This document shows positions 10,919 through 22,312 of a stretch of DNA of 64,000 nt, piece after piece. The stretch is from assembly GCA_026018925.1 (NCBI GenBank), contig JAKSZU010000013.1, forward strand, positions 77,179,791-77,243,790, given 5' to 3'. Source of the DNA: Tupaia tana (lineage: Eukaryota; Chordata; Mammalia; Scandentia; Tupaiidae). Within the stretch, counting starts at the first letter, position 1; every line of letters starts with the position of its first letter. A model generated the notes under the pieces. That model made no database searches, was not told where the DNA came from, and saw only the letters and a list, made by a program, of their open reading frames with translations. A program made the translations under genes and the position numbers.

Positions 10919-11683
10919 TCCCCAGTAATTTCTGAGGAGTGATTCTGGTTTTCCTTTTGGCTACAGACTATTCCTCTGGACATTTCTACTATTCTTCTCT
11001 GGTAGTCTTTTATGCCTCTGTGTTTTTTAAACTCCTAATAGTACATTTAGCCCACAAAGAACAGATATCCCTCTTAAATATACACACTGAAAACGCCAGT
11101 ATTTTTAACACCTCTACTTAGACTTGAAAATACAATAAAGAGTCTATGATGAAACAAGGAAAAGAAATGTTAAATATCACCACCTTTTTTTTTGTTTGTT
11201 TTCAGTAGCCAAATCCCTTCAGGTGGACCCTCTTAAGTCCATTTTCCTTTTTAGCCTGCTACCAGGTTGGTAAGTGTCTATTCATTTGCTTCTTCCATGG
11301 GAATCAGCATTTCTTTCAATAAAGATGCAAGGACACATAACACAAAGCACTCCTCAAAATGGTCCTTCCCAAAGCGGAGAGTCAATTACCCCCAAAACAG
11401 ACTCAAGCTTCTACTCTTAAAGCTACAGGAAAGAAATTCAGGAAGGTTTAAAAGAAAAGAGCTTCCTCACCAGCAATAGTTTAGAATATTGAAAAACAGT
11501 CAACAATCACCTTGAGTGATATATTCTATTTTCAAAGATATATCAAACTGTACAATAGGACTCATGTACTTTCGATAAAAAGTCAAGAAAGAAAGAATAC
11601 AACTCATTGCCTACCTTTCATTATTAAATGAGCATTAGAATTATCATAACAAACCTTATAAAACCAGAATCCAGATAGAATAC

Positions 11684-11790
11684 TCTTTATATATATTATA
11701 TATATTAATTAATATATAGTATATATACATATACATTATATATATTATATATTCATATATTATATATTAATTGTATACATTCAATCACTA
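11684..11790. repeat. AT-rich palindromic microsatellite
   Basis: Repeated TATATATTATATATTAAT-like units that can fold on themselves. Site lies at the point where copy B carries a partial SINE (37,253). Confidence 0.75.
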
Positions 11791-12059
11791 TATATCACTA
11801 CAACTTATAAAGTGAATTTATCCAACTTGAATACACTTCACACCAGTCTAGTTGAAGATACCATACAAAGAAACAGTTCAGCAATCAAAAGTATTTTCCT
11901 ACTTGAGTTCCTTAAAAATTGGAATACTCCACTACTATTTAATAAAAATGCTATTGCATTACAGCTGACTATTCTGGAACATCTCTTTCCACCATTTCCT
12001 AAGATCTAGTCTTTCAATGGTTTTTCAACCTTGGTTCTCCCCTACCCCACTTTCCTTGA

Positions 12060-12913
12060 TCTTGATAGCCTCTTTCAATCAAAGGAGGCTGTCCTCCTAG
12101 AGCAAGGGATTTGGAAAACAAAAAGCAGGGAGGGGGTATTGAAGAAATTGAAAACTGAATCATAAGTTATGGGGACAAAGTTGTTAAAACATCCAAGTTA
12201 AGAATTTTTGTCCTGATACATTTTTTTCAATGAAATTCTTAGCTCTTTTCATCACATTTCACAAATGTTACCTTTTCACCACTTTCTCAGTACCTCCAGG
12301 GAACTTATATCTTCCTCTTCTATTCTTCTACATATTATTGAAATATATTGCATTGTGTCAATTCTTTCTGGCATAATTTTTAAAAAAAACAAAAACTTAG
12401 AAGTCAGGAGGAAATGGGTACAAACTCTCAACACTATAGGTCATTAAGATCATAAACTTTCCCCTGTCAGCGTGTCCATTTCAAATGATATAAAATATGA
12501 AATTTAGTCCATATCTCAGTCAGTTTTATGAAAACAAACAGAAAAACTGTCTTATTCAGTGTTCCACTAATACTATTTATAAAAATATATACATTTCTCC
12601 TTACTTTTCACTATTTATGTTTGTTTCTTCTAAAACAGTGTGGGTTTTCTGAGGGCATAATATGAAAGTAATGTTTATGTAAAGGTCATTGGTATCTAGA
12701 GAAAACAGTAGGCATTTATTATAAATATAATTTGAACTAATGAAAATGCAATTGCCTTTATAATGTTGAAGCTAAACAAGCTTGTTTACTATTGTTGGAT
12801 AATTTTTGTGATTGCCTCCTCTACATCTTTGCTAATGCCATTCTCCCCATTTAAAATTGTCCTCCCTGTATGCTAACTATAATTCAAAGTGCCACTCAAA
12901 AATGTCTTCACTT
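12060..12913. other. Copy A sequence without counterpart in copy B
   Basis: No gene seen. Part of about 1.5 kb (12,060-13,600) missing from copy B at about 37,610-37,640. No recognisable repeat in this part. Confidence 0.45.
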
Positions 12914-13179
12914 GGAGACCAGCAGCTGGCATAATGGCTATGTTGCTGGACTCCCATGTAGTTGACCATGGTTCAAGTCCTGGACCTAGTGACTTAAACT
13001 CATGCTGGGTGTGTGTGAGTGTGTGCCCAAGATCCTAAGAGGAGAATGAAGGAGAAGGGATTGCTGTGTGGTCATTCCCCCTGGGGGATGATTTCTCACT
13101 TTCTGTTTCTTTGCTTCTCTCTGTCTTTCTGGCGAGAGCACGTGCCCTATAGCAAAAATTTCTTCAAAAAAAAAAAAAA
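12914..13179 (+). repeat. tRNA-headed SINE
   Basis: GGAGACCAGCAGCTGGCATAATGG head and 14-A tail. TSD about GTCTTCACT/GTCTCACT. CpGs mostly decayed. It sits in sequence absent from copy B. Confidence 0.85.
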
Positions 13180-13799
13180 GTCTCACTGACTTAGAGCTTT
13201 TTTGTCATCTTATTTATTTTCTCCAAGTTAAATACCTATAGCAAACTTATCTGGCTTTAGGATATTTATTATGTAAAATTGAAATTATTTTTTATTATAT
13301 ACATATCTTTTACTTTATTATATGCATAATGTATATTTAATTTTATTTACTTGTCTTTGTAATCCTACAAATATTAACAGAATGGGCTTTAAACAGAAAA
13401 TTCTTTGGATAATTGCATATTTCTTTTTGTATAAATCTTAATCTTTTTTAAGAGAATTTCTTTCTTATATAATGTGGGCAGTATGCCCATAGCATTTGAG
13501 ACTAAGGAATGCATTTGACAAAACACTGAATATTATATAAAATTTGTGAATTTAATGAATGTAAATTTTAAATAAAACAAAAAACTACAAATGACATTAA
13601 ATTTTAGTTAATACACATGCTGGAGTATTGAGAAAAAAGTATAAACATATCCACAATTTACTTTGGAATGCATCTAAAAGTGAAATGGATTTAATAGGAC
13701 AACAAAGATGAATAGATACATATACTTGAGATAAGCAAATGTGATAAAATGTTATTATAAGTTAGTGTTAATTATTATAAATAAGTTACTTTTCCATAT

Positions 13800-14200
13800 C
13801 CTAGCCATTTCACCACACAAATGCACACAGATGTATGTATAAGGCTATTTATTACAATATTGCTAATTATAGCAGAAAAAAGTTCAATATGATACACCTA
13901 ACACAGTAAGTTTCCACATGTTAAAAGAATGAAGTAGAGTTAGAAGTGCTGATATAGAAATATCCACTACATACAATTGTTACCTTGTGAAATTGCAGAG
14001 CAAGTATATATAGAATAATCCCATTTATGTTTTGTTTTGTTTTGTATTGTTTTGTTTGTTTGTTTTGTTTCTGAAAGGTTGGATGCCAATCTCATAATAG
14101 GGTTTCCTTCAGGAGACATGGAATTACATGCTTTCTGTATTTCTAAAAATTTCAAGTGTTAATATGCATATTATACTTTAAAAAAACTAAACTAATAAAG
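13800..14200 (+). mobile_element. L1-like 3' end fragment
   Basis: Old L1/HAL1-type 3' end: AAGGCTATTTATTACAATAT, then AGAATGAAGTAGAGTTAGAA and AGAATAATCCCATTTATGT, the order seen in L1 3' termini. Confidence 0.5.
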
Positions 14201-14238
14201 CTAACTTTTAAAAAGTAAAAGGAAGGGGGGGGGGGGGG

Positions 14239-14415
14239 GAGGGACCATCAGGAAGTGTGGTGGTTTAGATGCTAGATCCCTACAGAGCTACCTGTATTTC
14301 AAGTCCCAGACCTGGTGACTTGCTTTCTCACTTTTCCTCCCTCTCGTTCTCTCTGTCTCTCTCTGGTGAGCACACATGCACTACGGCAAATTGAAAAAAT
14401 AATAAAATCAAGTAA
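14239..14415 (+). repeat. tRNA-headed SINE, short deletion variant
   Basis: Head GGGACCATCAGGAAGTGTGG, then GACCTGGTGACTTG joins directly to CTTTCTCACTTTTCC, skipping the GC-rich body. A (G)n tract at 14,226-14,239 precedes it. Confidence 0.75.
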
Positions 14416-15281
14416 ACATTTTTTAAAAAGCAAAAAAGTTAATATCATAATATTAAATAATTATAATTATAAATGTCAATACTATAAGTAATCTAGTGGG
14501 TAAATAATACTCAAAGTAAAATAAAGTTTTCTTTTATGCTTGGAATTTTTCATAATAGAATTGAAAAAATAAAACTACACAAAATCTGTCAGGAATGCAG
14601 TTGTTGAATTAATGTTATATCAATGAATGAAGCAAGGGAAGAAATTGGATCAACAATGGTATCATTATAACTACTATTAAACTTAATTTAGAGAAAAGTT
14701 CTTCCATTTTAAAAAGGCAAAACTTTTAATAGGTTATTTACAACTCTTACAAGATAGAAATTAAAAGTAAATGTTAATGGTCCCTGTGAAACTTAATTTC
14801 TAACACTGAAGTTTTATCAGGGTTTCAGTTGCTATTCCTGGGGGATGGGTGTAGAAGAAGAAAAAGGAAAGAGAAGAAGTATATCAGGAGATTTACCAGA
14901 ATCAGTTTCTAAGAGAAAAATAAAAAAAGAAAACATCAAACTGCTTTGACATAATCTATCATTTCCTTTCATGTATCCTTTGGCTACTTCTGAGAGGATT
15001 ATGGATTCCAAAGTCATGTCAGGTCATTTTCTGATTTAGAAACTTAATAAAGGTGAAGATGAGGTTGAAGTTCAATTCAGTCATCCATACATTGGCAGAA
15101 CGGTTTTGTTCCTATGATACTCATATTTTCACCAGATGTGGAACAAAAAAAAATTATAAATGTGAGGCATTGTTAAAGAAAAGATAAATGAATAGCAGTT
15201 GTGTTATAATAATGACTCAAGTGATTACAGAATATGAGTGTTAATATGTGTACTGTAACACATGAGATTATTTTAAATGTG

Positions 15282-15495
15282 GAATTTGAGTCCTAGACCT
15301 GGTGCCTTGAAAATCATACCAGGCACATGTGTGCACATACCTAAAATCCTGAGGAGAATGGAGAAAAGGGAACTGCAGCATGGGCATCCCCTCTTTGGGA
15401 AAAGGAGATATTTTTCACTTTTTCTTGCTCTCTGTCTGTCTCTGGGAAGCACACATGCCCTATGGCAAAAACATTAAAAATAAATAAATAAATGC
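15282..15495 (+). repeat. 5'-truncated tRNA-headed SINE
   Basis: Begins at the B-box (TTTGAGTCCTAGACCTGG) and ends in (AAAT)n. Lies where about 400 bases of copy B (39,735-40,145) are missing from copy A. Confidence 0.8.
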
Positions 15496-15822
15496 ATAGG
15501 CATACAGCAAAACAGATTATAAGTGAGTCCTTGTGTTTCATGTTTCTTAGTTTAAGGTTATGCCAGGAAATTTTACCACACTGTAAACTTAATTGTCTAA
15601 ATATAATGGAAAAATCATTAGATACTGTAAAAATGATTACACAGAAATATAATATGACATACAATGTATCAAAACTGCACTATATTTCAGTATGTATGTA
15701 TATTATAATATTAATTTTGCCTTAAATTGCTTCTCTAATATACCAAATTATGAAATGGAGAATTTATTTTTTATTTTTATAATATAAGGGAAAAAATAAC
15801 CCCTAAAATAAGGTTCTCTATA

Positions 15823-15902
15823 TATTAGGTTGTCAGGAAAGTTGTGAGGAATTTTTCCATGTTTCTATACAAAAATGCTTCATGACTTTTCTGACAACGA
15901 AT
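15823..15902. mobile_element. Mariner-type MITE (family 1)
   Basis: About 80-base palindromic element with ends TTAGGTTGTCAGGAAAGTT and CTTTTCTGACAAC. Related copies at 29,133 and 53,454. Same size class as primate MADE1. Confidence 0.7.
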
Positions 15903-16244
15903 TCTGCAGAAGATACCCTCCTTTTTGGTCTTTACTGTGTATCATACAATCTAGATTTTCAGTATGGTTTGGCAGGTACAGTTCAATTTTAAAATATAAA
16001 AGTCATAAAAAGGTTTTGAATTAATATTTTAAAATATAAAATAATGCTTACAGTAAAGTAAATCACTTTTTCAAATAAATATATGTATATAAACATGTTC
16101 ATAAATAAGCAAAATGTAATGGTAAAGTCAGTGCCTAAAAGGAATTATGGAAATTGATCTAATGTCATGATGCTTCCCACATGAAATATTTATTACAGTT
16201 TTTAAAAACCAAAGCATATTCTGCACTTAATAATTAATAAACTT

Positions 16245-16508
16245 GGGATCAGCAGATGGCATAATGGTTATGTTGCTGGACTCCCACATGGCCAATCATG
16301 GTTTGAGTCCCAGACCCAGTGGCTTGAAATTCACACCGGGCGCATGTGCTTGTATGCCCAAGATTCCAGGGGAAGAATGGTGGAAAAGAGATTGCTGTGT
16401 GGCCATCCCCCACAGGGGGAGGGGGTAAATTCTCACTTCCCTCTCATTGTCTCTGTCTCTCTCTCTGGTGAGCACAAATGCCCTAAAGCAAAAACATCTG
16501 AAAAAATA
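16245..16508 (+). repeat. tRNA-headed SINE at a deletion junction
   Basis: GGGATCAGCAGATGGCATAATGG head, poly-A at 16,500. No convincing target duplication. Copy B has about 1.1 kb (41,070-42,190) between the sequences that flank this element. Confidence 0.85.
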
Positions 16509-16678
16509 AGAGCTAAATTTTGTTCATGTTAAAAAAATCAAGAATAAATCTCTGAATTCATCCCAAATACTTGTAAAAGTTTAATGTAGTTTAACCAAAA
16601 TGAAATTGGAATTTTTTTTTAAGTCCTCAAGTTTACCCCTTAATTCATACTGAATACTACAGACCAAGAATATCCTAG

Positions 16679-17167
16679 ACCAGGGGTCCCCTACCCCAGG
16701 GCCATGAACTGGTACCAGTTGTTGCCTGTTAGGAACTGAGCTGCACAACAGAAGGTGAGTGGCAGGTGAGTAAGCAAAGTTTCATATGTATTTCCAGCTC
16801 ACATTACCAGCTGAGCTCTGCCTCCTGTCAAATCAGCAGTGGCAGTAGATTCTTATAGGAGCATTAACCCTATTGTGAGCTGTGCATGTGAGGATCTAAG
16901 CTCTGAGCTTCTTATGAGAATCTAATGCCTGATGATCTGAGATGGCACTGAGACAGTGATACTAGGGCTGGGAAGCAGCTCTAAATATTACATTATGGTA
17001 TTGTATAATTATTTTGTTACATATTGCAATGTAATAATAGAAATTAAGAGCACAGTAAATGTAATGCACTTAAATCATCCTGAACCCCCACTCCTACCCC
17101 TACCTCAGATCCATGGAAAGAATGTTTTCTGCAAAACTGGCCCCTAATGCCAAAATGGTTGGGGAAC
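16679..17167. mobile_element. hAT-type non-autonomous DNA transposon, longer copy
   Basis: CAGGGGTCCCCTACC start and GGTTGGGGAACATTAG end, flanked by CCTAGAC on both sides (16,673-16,679 and about 17,173-17,179). Same family as 4,611-4,966. Copy B has the empty site near 42,350. Internal sequence (TTGTGAGCTGTGCATGTGAG, ATGCCTGATGATCTGAG) gives no coding frame. Confidence 0.8.
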
Positions 17168-17200
17168 ATTAGCCTAGACAATGTTGAAATATGAAATGCC

Positions 17201-17470
17201 GGGACCAGCAGTTAGCATAATGGCTATGTCGCTGGACTCCCACGTAGTCGACCACGGTTCACATCCTGGACCCAGTGGCTTAAAATTCACGCCAGGCGCA
17301 TGTGCATGCGTGCCCAAGATCCCAAGAGGAGAATGGAGGAGAAGGGACTGCGGCGTGACCATCCCCCCTGGGGGATGATTTCTCGCTTTCTGTCTCTCTG
17401 TCTCTCTCTGTCTGTCTGGCGAGCACACACGCCCTATAGCGAAAACCTCTCCAAAAAAAAAAAAAAAAAA
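17201..17470 (+). repeat. Young tRNA-headed SINE
   Basis: Full length. Exact TSD ATGAAATGCC at 17,191-17,200 and just after the A-tail. Empty in copy B near 42,385. Confidence 0.92.
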
Positions 17471-17939
17471 TGAAATGCCTATTTACTGTACCAAATGTTA
17501 AGAAAGATAATAAAGCTATAGTAATTCAAACTGCTTAGTACTGGTGTAGGTAAAGGTAAATAGATCAACGGAATAAACTGTAGAATCCAGAAATAGCCAA
17601 ATATGTGAAGGTTTATATTCTAACTGAATAGTTTTTAATATCATTGCAAAATAGTAGGGACTGCATGAACTACTTAATAAATGGTGCTTTGGTAATGGAT
17701 TACTAATATTTAAAAAATTATCAAATTAAACATACACTTCACACTGAGACAAAAAATGAACTTGAGACACATTAAATACCTCAAAGCAAAAGAAAAACTG
17801 TAAAACATCAGAGATGAATATAAAAGAATATCTTCATCAACAGGAAAAAAAGATATTAATATATCTTAAATGGGTAATCCAGTAAAAATGCACAAAACAT
17901 AAAAGAGTAATTACTTAAATTTACAAACACTTAAATTAG

Positions 17940-18052
17940 AAAATATGAGGGCTATTAAAAACATTCATGGAAAGTTATTATTATGAAAAAACTATGTACA
18001 GATTTTGAAATTTCTTTGCACCAAATTAAATTCATACTTTAATGCCAATATT
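17940..18052 (+). mobile_element. MITE family 2 fragment
   Basis: ATATGAGGGCTATTAAAAAC, CATGGAAAG, then TATGAAAAAACTATGTACAG and GCACCAAATTAAATTCA. Shared with copy B (43,405-43,445 plus 43,750-43,825). Here a diverged SINE interrupts the right end. Confidence 0.6.
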
Positions 18053-18330
18053 AAGGCCTTTCCTGGCTCAGTGGGGAAGTGCTGCTCAAGACAGCCAGAT
18101 CTCCATGGTCACTGGAGTTTGATTCCCTTATCTAGTGAGCCTGAAAACACTCTGGGCACATGGACCAGTATCCAGGATCTAACAGGCTGGAGGACTGAAG
18201 GGGATTGCAGTGTAACTAGACCCTCCAGAGAGTGCTCATCTTTCCCTTACTCTCTTTCTCTTTCTTTCATTCTGTCTCTCTCATGCATATTACATGCTTA
18301 ATCATGAATGAATAAACATTTTTTAAAAGT
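18053..18330 (+). repeat. Diverged tRNA-headed composite SINE
   Basis: Head CCTGGCTCAGTGGGGAAGTG, B-box-like GGAGTTTGATTCCC, body GATCTAACAGGCTGGAGGAC and GGGATTGCAGTG, pyrimidine-rich tail. Absent from copy B, which keeps the uninterrupted MITE end. Confidence 0.6.
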
Positions 18331-19189
18331 TTAGTATTAAACATAATTGGGAGAATCTATTTATCAGTACACAGAAACAAAATTTAAAAGATTACACTCC
18401 AGAATATGTTACTAAAAAAAAAAAAAATCCAATAGGAAAATTGGCAAGTTATATGATGAAAAGGAACTCCAATATCAATAAGAATATTAAAAGATTATTA
18501 TATGCATGTAAACAAGCAGAATAACTTATGGAACAGTGTACTATAGTAGAGTTACAGAATGTCATTGACAATGTAAACTTTAAAAAAAAAACTAGTAAAA
18601 TTAATCCTGAATGTGCACAAAATAATGTGATAGCAAATGTTGAAGATGGTGAATATATTTACATCCTTGATTTGATCATTACACACTGTATACATGCTTT
18701 GAAAACCATACTGTATCTCACAAAGGAGCTCAATGATAATATGTAATTAAATTTAAAACTAACTAAAAAAAATTAAAAAATAAAAAGATGATCACATGTA
18801 ATCCGAGAAGCAAAACTTCTTTAAAATAGAATTACAAACTCAAGAAATAGTCAAGTACTAAATAATGGTCTTGCAGGTATTGACAAAATATGTAAAATTT
18901 TAATTTAATTAATCGCCAGCTTCTTGTTCATCAATCATATCTCAGTAAAGTGGTGTTCTAAAAATTCCTTACCTCCATAGAGCATTCATTGAAATAACTA
19001 TATACTCTAGAAGAGTGACATTATATAAAGATATACTACCTTCTTTATTGGTTGTACATTTATCTAAAGCAAGAATAATATGCTATTCATTTTATATTCC
19101 CAATACACTTCTATAATATTATAGGTAATAAATATATCTTATTTTAGAAAAAAATACTTTATGGAATTAGGATTTTGAACACTTATTTG

Positions 19190-19905
19190 CACACCATGTT
19201 CATTGCAGCGTTAGTCACAGTAGCAATATGGAAACAACCTGAATGTCAATTGATAGATGAGTGGGTAAAGAAAATGCAGCATACACATAAAATGGAATAT
19301 TATTCAGTTTTATCAAAGAAAATCCCACCATATGCAACAACATGAATAAACGTTTGACATTATACTAGATGAAATAATCCGATCACAAGAAGCATATACT
19401 GTGTGATTCCACCTAATGAAATATCTAAAATAATGAAATATATAGAAACAGAAAGTAGGATGGCAGTTCCCAAGGACCAGGAGGAGGAGGAAAGGAAGAG
19501 TTGCTGTTTATTATATATAAACTTTCCATTATTAAAGATGAATAAAGGAACAAGACAGTATATTGTGGTAAAATGCAATGCTCTGTGAGGATAACCCCCA
19601 TGGGAAGGTTCCAGGTTACTGTCCAGAGATCTCCCTGAATATTCCAGTGACATGTGTTACCACGATCCAGGGTTGGCTGAGGCTAGGGGTAGATCACAGC
19701 ATCAAGACTTTGAGTGCTGTCTGTCTGTCACTCTCTCTTTCAGTCATGGAATATAAAGTTTTAAAAAATCAACAAGGCCCAGCCACTTCCTTGACTGAGA
19801 GAGAGAGTAAAAAAGAGAATGACAGCACCAAAGTTGTTGTAAACTTAATGTTCAGAGTTAATAATACTGTACACTTAAAAAATCTCGTAAGAGGGTAGAT
19901 CTCAT
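19190..19905 (+). mobile_element. L1 3' end, interrupted by a SINE
   Basis: L1 terminal ORF2/3'UTR pattern: CATGTTCATTGCAGCGTTAG, ATGGAAACAACCTGAATGTC, AAATGGAATATTATTCAG, CAGAAAGTAGGATGGCAGTT, resuming at about 19,775 with CTGTACACTTAAAAAATC. Confidence 0.75.
19570..19775 (+). repeat. Diverged tRNA-headed SINE inside L1
   Basis: B-box-like GGTTCCAGGTTA, body GATCCAGGGTTGGCTGAGG, pyrimidine tail near 19,720-19,745, A-rich end. Splits the L1 3' end. Confidence 0.5.
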
Positions 19906-20129
19906 GTTACCATGACAAATACAAATACATATACACCTAAATATATGTATACACACAATTTCCTACAGTGCCCAAAAGCATCCAGAAACCAGAGGACCCC
20001 TCAGCCTCTCCCTCATTTGATGGTTTCAATCTTCTGTTTCATTCAAAATCTAGCTAGAGATTTATTTATTCATGTAATCTTTGGGGATAAAACCCTAGTT
20101 TTAGTGATTTCTAAATATACATATATATA

Positions 20130-20368
20130 TTTTTTTAAGTTTGACATAGGGCCACGTGCTCACCAAGAGAAACCGAGGTGGGTGAGAAATCACTCCTGGG
20201 GGGATGGCAACACTGAAATCCCTTCTTCGCCATTCTCCTCTCCGGATTTGGGGCATATATGCACACATGCCTGGTATGATTTTCAAAACGCAGGGTCTGG
20301 GATTTGCACCGTACAGTTGGCCATGTAGAATCCAACTACCTTAACCTTCATACCACATGCTGGCCTCC
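20130..20368 (-). repeat. Older tRNA-headed SINE, antisense
   Basis: T-run, TGACATAGGGCCACGTGCTC, body, and a CACATGCTGGCCTCCCC end. The U-rich segment is shortened. Confidence 0.8.
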
Positions 20369-20539
20369 CCTTTTTTTCTTTTTTCTTTTTCTATTTTTTT
20401 ATTCTCTATTTCCGTTCTAACCTTTATTATCCTTCGTTATACTAACATTGAGATTAATTTGTTCTTTTTCTCTAGTTCTTTGAAGTGTGCAGTTGTTTAT
20501 TGAAGATCTTTCTTCTTCATTAATGTGTTTATTATTTTA

Positions 20540-20848
20540 TTTATTTTTTTCATGTTTATAAACACTTTATTCAGGTCTCTATAGCTGGCAAGTGCCCAGC
20601 TAAATGCACAGATACAAGCAACATAGTCCTGGGTTAGTGCAGGAACCACTGGGTTACATGGCACTGCTCATCAAAGCCACCTCATCTACTTGATTTTGCA
20701 TCTGCTGAAGTCTTCGATTGCTGCTAACAGCAGCACTTGAACGTTCAGGCGTATCTGTAGACATTTTGGTGGTGGCAGACAAGGATCTGCCTCCCTGTGC
20801 AGCACAGACCAGAGGCCGGGAAATGTGTGGGGCGGGCGACACCTATTC
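20540..20848 (-). pseudogene. Processed pseudogene, VAMP/synaptobrevin-like N-terminus
   Basis: On the minus strand an ATG at 20,764 opens MSTDTPERSSAAVSSNRRLQ followed by QMQNQVDEV, which resembles the N-terminus of VAMP3/VAMP2 (SNRRLQQTQNQVDEV). The frame then leaves the family at once and stops after seven more residues, so the SNARE helix and membrane anchor are missing. A CTGAATAAAG polyadenylation signal (about 20,567-20,576) and an A-rich tail follow. ATTATTTTA repeats at 20,531-20,539 and 20,849-20,857 are a target duplication, so this is a retrocopy inserted into the antisense L1. About 80 bases of GC-rich 5' leader are kept. The 3' part may be VAMP3 3'UTR joined by an internal deletion or by splicing, or another transcript. 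Confidence 0.7.
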
Positions 20849-21239
20849 ATTATTTTAAATTTTCCTCTTAAAATGCTTTTTGGTGCTTCACTTAAGTTTT
20901 GACATGTTGTATTTTTTAATTTGTCCTGAAATACTTTTAAATTCCATTTTGATTTCCTCTTTGACACAATTTTTATTCAAGAGTATGCTTTTAGTTTCAA
21001 TGTATTTGTGAATTTTCATATTTTCTTCATTATTAATTTCTAGTTTCATTCAACTTGAGCTGGAAAAGACAAATGAAATAATTTGAGCTTCATAAAATTT
21101 TTAAGAGTTGTTTGTGAGCTAACGTATATTCTATCCTAAAGAGTGTTCTGTGTGCACTTCTGCTGTTAAGTAGAATATTCCGTGTATCACTGTGAGGTCC
21201 ATATGGACTATACTATTGTTCAAAGAAGGTTTTTTTTTT

Positions 21240-21490
21240 TTTAATGTTTAAGTTTGTTTCTTGCATGAGTGAGAAAAAAAGACATAAGAGAGACAAAAAA
21301 TAAAGCTAAAGAGAGACAGCCCTCTTGATAGTGTCTTCATGCCACCATCCATCCCCAGCCTTCATCCAGCCCTGGATCATGGGCAAGCATGCAAGGAAGG
21401 AATCCAGGCTTGAACTGGGAACCTGCCCAAGTAGAACTACTGCCTAACAGAGTATCATATTCTACCTCTGCCTCACCATCCGGTTCCTTT
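21240..21490 (-). repeat. Diverged tRNA-headed composite SINE, antisense
   Basis: Read on the minus strand: GGTGAGGCAGAGGTAGAATA head, GGTTCCCAGTTCAAGCC B-box, GATCCAGGGCTGGATGAAGG body, pyrimidine-rich tail. Interrupts the L1. Confidence 0.6.
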
Positions 21491-21874
21491 CATTATTGGA
21501 CATCTGTTTGAGTGCTCTATCCATTACTGAAAACAAAATATTATAGTATCCTACTGTTTTTATACTGCCTGTCAACATATGCTGCATATGTGTGGGTGTT
21601 ATGATTAATAATTCTTATATCTATTGAATTTACCCCCTTTTCATAATAATCTATTGAATTTACCTATTGAATTTATCCCCTTTTCATAATACGATAACCT
21701 TCTTTGTATCTAGAATCAGTTTGACTTAAATAAAGTCTAGTTTGTCTGCTTTCTTCTTGGTTATTATTTGCATTCATTTGGTTACCTTCTTCCATACCTT
21801 CTCTTTCAGTTTAAGTGAGTCCTTAACTTTAAAGTGAATCTCTATAGAAAGCATGTTTCTGGATCTTGTTTTTT

Positions 21875-21912
21875 GTTTGTTTGTTTGTTTGTTTTGTTTT
21901 GTTTGTTTTTAC
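21875..21912 (+). repeat. (TTTG)n microsatellite
   Basis: TTTG repeats with small interruptions, within the antisense L1. Confidence 0.7.
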
Positions 21913-22079
21913 CCATTCAGCCACTGCATGCCTTTTTATTGGGGAGTTTAATCCACCGTAAATATTTACAATACTTTTAAAGTAAATCTTAACAAATGAG
22001 GACTTTCTATTTCCACAATGTATATTTTTGCAGTTTTATTCTTTTATTCCTTCTCTGTCTTCTTTTATTCAACAATGTT

Positions 22080-22312
22080 TTAAAAATTGATTTCATATGA
22101 GAGAGAGAGTGCAAGAGAAAGTCTTCCTTGACAGGGTCTTGGTGCCGCAATCTCCCACCATCCCTACAATGAGCCAGGATCACACTCAAGCATTCCCAGT
22201 GTGTTGAACTAAACCTGGAATATGAACCCATAACCTTCCCACCTGGTCTCCAATATCACACAGTAGCATCTCTTTTGCCTGTACCATTATGACTGGGCCT
22301 GGTGATTTCCTT
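22080..22312 (-). repeat. Diverged tRNA-headed composite SINE, antisense
   Basis: Minus-strand head CAGGCCCAGTCATAATGGTA, B-box-like GGTTCATATTCC, body GATCCTGGCTCATTGTAGGG, then CACCAAGACCCTGTC and a pyrimidine tail. Confidence 0.6.

Larger units (their letters stand above)
16520..17780 (+). mobile_element. L1 ORF2 fragment, interrupted
   Basis: Remnant of the L1 ORF2 3' region (TACTGGTGTAGGTAAAGGTA, ATCCAGAAATAGCC, TGTAAAACATCAGAGATGAA). Shared with copy B (42,200-43,330) and broken here by the hAT element and a young SINE. Confidence 0.65.
1..18550 (+). repeat. Segmental duplication, copy A (left edge beyond window)
   Basis: Collinear with 26,680-44,060 in the same orientation. Anchors: about 20-180 with 26,690-26,810; 1,550 with 28,030; 6,100-6,350 with 30,640-30,900; the OR genes; 10,900-11,500 with 36,150-37,080; 14,570-14,700 with 38,250-38,660; 15,500-16,230 with 40,150-40,750; 16,530-17,700 with 42,200-43,200. 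Flanking DNA is visibly more diverged than the OR coding sequence. Similarity fades near 18.5 kb. Confidence 0.85.

Noticed and set aside
20654-20842. 62-codon VAMP-like frame as a real small gene
   Set aside because: Lacks the SNARE helix and anchor, and has retrocopy hallmarks (TSD, A-tail).
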